From the NCBI RefSeq assembly GCF_014174495.1, contig NZ_JACJHR010000077.1, forward strand, positions 1-43,199: a stretch of 43,199 nt of DNA, given 5' to 3'. The notes beneath the pieces were generated by a model that was not told the origin of the DNA, did not search any database, and saw only the letters and a program-made list of their open reading frames with translations. The translations under genes and the position numbers were made by a program. Shown here piece by piece: positions 39,325-43,199 of the stretch (positions within the stretch are counted from its first letter, which is position 1; every line of letters begins with the position of its first letter). Source of the stretch: Amycolatopsis echigonensis (GTDB lineage: Bacteria; Actinomycetota; Actinomycetes; Mycobacteriales; Pseudonocardiaceae).

Positions 39325-42300
39325 ATGAGCCTCATGGTGGACCCCAGCCTGAACTGGGTGTTCTACATCATCGCGGGTGACGCCTGGCCGCAGGGCGACG
39401 AGGACAAAGCACGCGAACTGGCTGCCGAATGGGACCAGGTCGCGCAGGAGATTTCCGCCGCGGGCACCGGGTTCAGCCAACTGGCGGAACAAGTCGTCGC
39501 CAATGTAGGCGGCGACGTGGCGACCAATTTCGCCGACTACGCCAACAAACTCAGCACCATGGGGGCCGGTTTCTCCTACCGGGCCCAGCAGCAAGCCGCG
39601 GCTCTGCGCGAATACGCGTTGAATGTCGAGAACGCGAAATACGGCATCCTCATTTCCATCGCGGTCACCGCCGCGGACTTGATCTGGGCGATGACGAACC
39701 CGTTCACCGCCCCGTTGATCCCGGGAATCTGGGCAGCCGGGCGGACCGCGGTGATGCAAATCGAACGCTCGCTGATGTCGCGTTTGATGAGTTTGCTGTC
39801 GAGGGTCGCGCGAGAGGCCGCGCAGGAAGCCGCGGAAGAAGCGGCCGAGGAGATGCTGGCCGAGTTCATCCAGATCGCGCAGGGAAACCGGGACGGCTTC
39901 GACTGGAAACAGATCGGCCAGAACGCCGCACTGGGCGGGATCGGCGGAGCGTTCGCCGCCGGCGCGCACAGCGGTCTCGGCAAATGGGGCCACAACGTCT
40001 TCGGCGCGGCCGGAGTTGAAGCGGCGACCGAGGTGGTTGTCGGCCTGGCGGGCGCGGGCCTGTTCGGCGGAGACCTGGATAGCCTGGGCTGGGGCGCCCT
40101 CAACGGCGGCCTGACCGGCGCCGCCACCCACGGCGCCCACCACGCCGGAGAGAACCTGCACAACAAACTCACCGGCGGCGGTGACGGAGGGCAGGGGAAG
40201 GGACCGAACGACCCTGGCGGGGAGAGCGGGACCGGGAACATCAAGGTGGACCCGGTCAACGGGCCGAGTGCGCCTGGTGGCTCCGGTCATCCGGGTGGAC
40301 CTGGAGATTCCTCCGGCTCCGGTAGTCGCGGTGGTGTTGGTCCTGGCGGTTCGGACGGCTCCAGTGGGCCTGGTGGCGTGAGTCCCGGTGGTCCACACAG
40401 CACCAGCAGCCCCGGCGGTGTCGGTCCCGGCGGCTCCAACACCTCCAGCGGCCCCGGCGGTGTCGGTCCCGGCGGTTCGCACAGCACCAGCAGCCCGGGC
40501 GGCGTCGCTCCCGGCAGTTCACACAGCACCAACGGCACCGGCGGCACCGCTCCCGGCGGTTCCAACACCTCCGGCGGCGCTGGCAACAACGCCGCACACG
40601 GCGACGGCCAGAACAACTCCCACTCGGCGGGCAACAACCAGGCCCCGTCGAACAGCTCCATCGGCAACTCGCCCTCGACCAGCGGCCCGAACTCCGCCAG
40701 CAACGCGACGGGCGGCAGCACCTCAAACTCCGCGACCGGCTCCCACTCGACCGGCGATCACAATTCGGCCGCCGGACCGAACCCCACGAGCGGTCCCAAC
40801 GCGACCAGCGGCACCGGGCATGCCGGAAGCACCAACTCCACTGGCGGCCCCGACTCCGCGACCGGTTCGCATTCGACGAGCGGCGGCACATCTACCGGCG
40901 ACCCGAACTCCGCAGCCAACTCACCTTCGGCGAGCGATTCCGGCTCCGCAAACAACTCGCCGGCCCCCAACAGCGCCAACTCGACGTCTACGAGCAGCCA
41001 CAACCCGGACGCGGCAACCAGCTCCAACTCCCCCAGCGGCTCGCAGCCAACCGGCAACGCCACCTCCCTAGGCCACAGCACCACGGACAACTCGACCTCA
41101 TCGAGCAGCCCTAACCCGGACGGCAACCACAACCCCACGGGCACCTCAACTTCCAACCCCGCGAACACCCCGAACACGACGAGCAACGCCCCCACGAACG
41201 GCCTGGCTGGGAACTCCGCTCAAAGCCCCCACTCGCCCAGCAGCAACCCCACCGGAGACACCGCCTCGCCTGGCAGCAACTCCACCGGGCCTACCGCCAC
41301 GCCCGGCAACAACCCCACCGGAGACACCACCTCACCCGGCAACAACCCCACCGGGGACACCACCTCGCCCGGCGGCATGAACCACAGCACGACACCTCCT
41401 GGCACCAATCCCGGCGTCGAAAACCAGGGCGGTCGCACCACCGGCCCGTCGGGCGTCCAGAGCCTCAGCCCGAACAGCAACCCGAGCATCGTCCCCGGCA
41501 CGACCGTCGGAAACCAGAACACGAACCCAGGCGCGAGCCCCCATCCGAATCCGGGAAGCAACACCGCCCCGTCTCCCAGTACCGGCGCCAACCCGCCCCT
41601 TGGTTCGACCTCCGCCTCGACCAACCATGGCGCGAACGGCACCGACCACCACGCCGCCCCGCCTCCGTCCACATCGGACTCAGTCAAGACCGGGTCCCCG
41701 ACCCCGCCACCGGCCGCACCCGACCACGCCGGGTCTCGAGACGCGACCCCACCACCGACTCCGGGCTCGTCCACAACCGGAAACCCGCCCGCCAGCACGA
41801 ATGGCCATGCCCCATCTGGCGGCCGCACCGTCTCACCGCCCGCGACCAGCGGCAGCGACTCGCCGACCCCGCAGCACGACACCGGCCTCCCCGGCTTCGG
41901 CGGTCTCCAGACCGCGGCCCCGCACTCCGCCACTGACCCGAGCCAGGCGAACGTCTCCTCCAACCCGACGACTCGCTCCGGGCCGGAGACCGCCCCCAAC
42001 TCGCCTGACCGCACCAACCCGGCCCCCGCGACCAACGCTCCGTCAACCCCGGCGCATGGTTCGAACGGCACTCCTTCCCCGAACCCGTCGCCCAGCCCGA
42101 GGATCACCGCTTCCCAAACCCCGTCGCCCAGCCCGAGCATCACCACTTCCCAAACCCCGTCGCCCAGCCCGAGCATCACCACTTCCCAAACCCCGTCGCC
42201 CAGCCCGAGCATCACCACTTCCCCGAACCCGTCGCCCGGCTTGAACGGCACCGCTTCCCCCACGCCGGCGCATGGCCCGAACGGGACCGATTCCCCCAAC

Positions 42301-43199
42301 CCGAACATCACTGCGGCGAACCCCTCCGCCGACTCCGTCCGTGCCCCGGGTTCGACCGCCACCACCACTGGCTCGGCCAACCCCAGCACCAGCCCGAACC
42401 CGAGCACAAAGCCGGACTCCCCGGCTTCCGCCGACCCGGCCACCACCCCGCAGCCCAAGCCGGTACCGCCGCCGACGTCAGCCAGCGTCAAAGGCATCGA
42501 TTCGACCCCGAGCCCCGCCCCGAAGACGACCGTCAACGACCCGAACCACATACCGGTCACCCCGGAACACGCCTCCCCCGGCCCGACGACCGGGAATCCC
42601 CACCACCCCACCGATCCGATCACGAACACCGCTCCGAAGCCGGCCACAGACACCAAAGCCAGCCCGAACCCGGCCAATCCGGATCCGGCCGCCAGCCCGG
42701 ACTCGCACCCCGCCGCCAATCCGGACCCAGACACCGTTCCGGCTCGAACTGCCGACCCGAACCCGGCCGACAGTGAGGCTCCGAAGCCCGCCACGGGACG
42801 CGACCCGAGCACGAACCCAGCCGACAGTCAGAGTCCGAAGCCGGGCCCGAACCCCGCTACTGGAACCGGCACCAGCCCGAACGCTGCTGGCAACCCCAGC
42901 CCGAACCGGGCTGCGCATCCGGCCGCGGACCCAGCCGCGGATTCCACCTCGAAGCCGCCCGCCAAGCCCGCTTCAACGCCGAGTGCGCCCACCAACCCAG
43001 CCACGGTTGTCAATTCCGGCGCTGCCTCGTCGCCGACGCCGAGCCCCAAAACCTCCCCGAACCCGGCCATCAGCGCGAAGCCCGCCGCCAAGCTGGCCCC
43101 GGGCAACCCCGCCTCCACCTCACCCAAGAACGGCCCAGCCCCGTCCCCGGCGAAGCCGATCGGCAAGCTTTCCCCGCTCGCGGCCACCGGGCTGTACGA
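39325..43199 (+). CDS. Giant CpnT-like polymorphic-toxin protein, 3' end missing
   Basis: At least 1291 residues; the frame is open to the window end with no stop. Residues about 1-260 form a WXG100-like domain of the CpnT type (VDPSLNWVFYIIAGDAWPQGDE, then a helical LAAEWDQVAQEI). A hydrophobic pair of helices at about 112-145 and Gly/Ala-rich helices follow. The rest, from about 290 on, is Ser/Thr/Asn/Pro/Gly-rich low-complexity linker with internal repeats such as GGVGPGGS and SPSPSITTSQTP. In this architecture the toxin domain sits at the very C-terminus, which lies beyond the window. GAGGAGGTG at 39308-39316 marks the start. The upstream YbaB-like and WXG-like genes may be its export partners. 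Confidence 0.83.
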   Translation, partial: MSLMVDPSLNWVFYIIAGDAWPQGDEDKARELAAEWDQVAQEISAAGTGFSQLAEQVVANVGGDVATNFADYANKLSTMGAGFSYRAQQQAAALREYALNVENAKYGILISIAVTAADLIWAMTNPFTAPLIPGIWAAGRTAVMQIERSLMSRLMSLLSRVAREAAQEAAEEAAEEMLAEFIQIAQGNRDGFDWKQIGQNAALGGIGGAFAAGAHSGLGKWGHNVFGAAGVEAATEVVVGLAGAGLFGGDLDSLGWGALNGGLTGAATHGAHHAGENLHNKLTGGGDGGQGKGPNDPGGESGTGNIKVDPVNGPSAPGGSGHPGGPGDSSGSGSRGGVGPGGSDGSSGPGGVSPGGPHSTSSPGGVGPGGSNTSSGPGGVGPGGSHSTSSPGGVAPGSSHSTNGTGGTAPGGSNTSGGAGNNAAHGDGQNNSHSAGNNQAPSNSSIGNSPSTSGPNSASNATGGSTSNSATGSHSTGDHNSAAGPNPTSGPNATSGTGHAGSTNSTGGPDSATGSHSTSGGTSTGDPNSAANSPSASDSGSANNSPAPNSANSTSTSSHNPDAATSSNSPSGSQPTGNATSLGHSTTDNSTSSSSPNPDGNHNPTGTSTSNPANTPNTTSNAPTNGLAGNSAQSPHSPSSNPTGDTASPGSNSTGPTATPGNNPTGDTTSPGNNPTGDTTSPGGMNHSTTPPGTNPGVENQGGRTTGPSGVQSLSPNSNPSIVPGTTVGNQNTNPGASPHPNPGSNTAPSPSTGANPPLGSTSASTNHGANGTDHHAAPPPSTSDSVKTGSPTPPPAAPDHAGSRDATPPPTPGSSTTGNPPASTNGHAPSGGRTVSPPATSGSDSPTPQHDTGLPGFGGLQTAAPHSATDPSQANVSSNPTTRSGPETAPNSPDRTNPAPATNAPSTPAHGSNGTPSPNPSPSPRITASQTPSPSPSITTSQTPSPSPSITTSQTPSPSPSITTSPNPSPGLNGTASPTPAHGPNGTDSPNPNITAANPSADSVRAPGSTATTTGSANPSTSPNPSTKPDSPASADPATTPQPKPVPPPTSASVKGIDSTPSPAPKTTVNDPNHIPVTPEHASPGPTTGNPHHPTDPITNTAPKPATDTKASPNPANPDPAASPDSHPAANPDPDTVPARTADPNPADSEAPKPATGRDPSTNPADSQSPKPGPNPATGTGTSPNAAGNPSPNRAAHPAADPAADSTSKPPAKPASTPSAPTNPATVVNSGAASSPTPSPKTSPNPAISAKPAAKLAPGNPASTSPKNGPAPSPAKPIGKLSPLAATGLY
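42085..42264 (+). repeat. Five 36-bp coding tandem repeats in the linker of the giant protein
   Basis: Units begin at 42085, 42121, 42157, 42193 and 42229, each encoding a 12-residue unit of the form PSPSPSITTSQT. Units 2 and 3 are identical in bases; the last is diverged. The number of copies is likely to vary between strains. Confidence 0.9.

Noticed and set aside
42085..42264. Regular 36-bp repeats that could be taken for a CRISPR array
   Set aside because: Units are directly adjacent without unique spacers and stay in frame as a 12-residue coding repeat.
41220..42812. Gly/Val/Phe-rich minus-strand open frame resembling a repeat protein
   Set aside because: It mirrors the Ser/Pro/Asn-rich codons of the giant plus-strand protein. 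The plus frame has a ribosome site and a proper N-terminal domain.

Overview
The window is high-GC DNA with GTG starts, GTGA/ATGA gene overlaps, several apparently leaderless transcripts, a WhiB-family protein, a DprE2-like arabinan-precursor reductase, a LytR-CpsA-Psr protein and an ESX/type VII secretion locus. Together these point to a mycolic-acid-type or related actinomycete. The gene content and the recurring hairpin repeat suggest a Pseudonocardiales member such as Amycolatopsis; this is inference, as no rRNA gene is present.

Positions 1-8750 form a catabolic region. It opens with the 3' part of a FAD-dependent oxidoreductase carrying an in-frame amber codon, followed by an anion:cation-symporter-type MFS transporter and a MarR regulator. 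Next is a tyrosine/phenylalanine degradation operon (homogentisate dioxygenase, an unidentified 275-residue protein, fumarylacetoacetase). A convergent scoAB pair (3-oxoacid CoA-transferase) with a divergent IclR regulator follows. Fumarylacetoacetase yields fumarate and acetoacetate, and ScoAB can activate acetoacetate, so the two units fit one pathway. A 22-bp motif is shared by the marR and hmgA promoters. A long hairpin repeat follows both marR and fahA.

Positions 8750-21160 hold regulatory and envelope genes: a translationally coupled pair of small genes, an HxlR regulator, a secreted protein plus a small putative lipoprotein leading into a two-component system, an LCP protein, a DprE2-like reductase, an ECF sigma factor with a C-terminal extension, a WhiB-like protein, a two-module sigma-factor fusion, a LysR regulator divergent from a bile-acid-symporter-like carrier, and two poorly characterised proteins, one of them DUF1062-like.

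From 21523 to the window end, all genes run in one direction with short gaps or overlaps and look like one ESX operon. Its genes are: EsxB-like and EsxA-like WXG100 proteins, a helical YxxxD-bearing protein, a 1261-residue WXG/proline-rich repeat protein, EccC, EccD, a 76-residue miniature EccB, an 849-residue protein with a possible degenerate ADP-ribosyltransferase-like end, a beta-helix/AAA EccA-like fusion, a YbaB-like protein, a second WXG-like protein, and a giant CpnT-like protein running off the window. No mycosin, EccE or full-length EccB is visible. The likely logic is secretion of a polymorphic-toxin-type protein whose C-terminal effector domain lies beyond the window.
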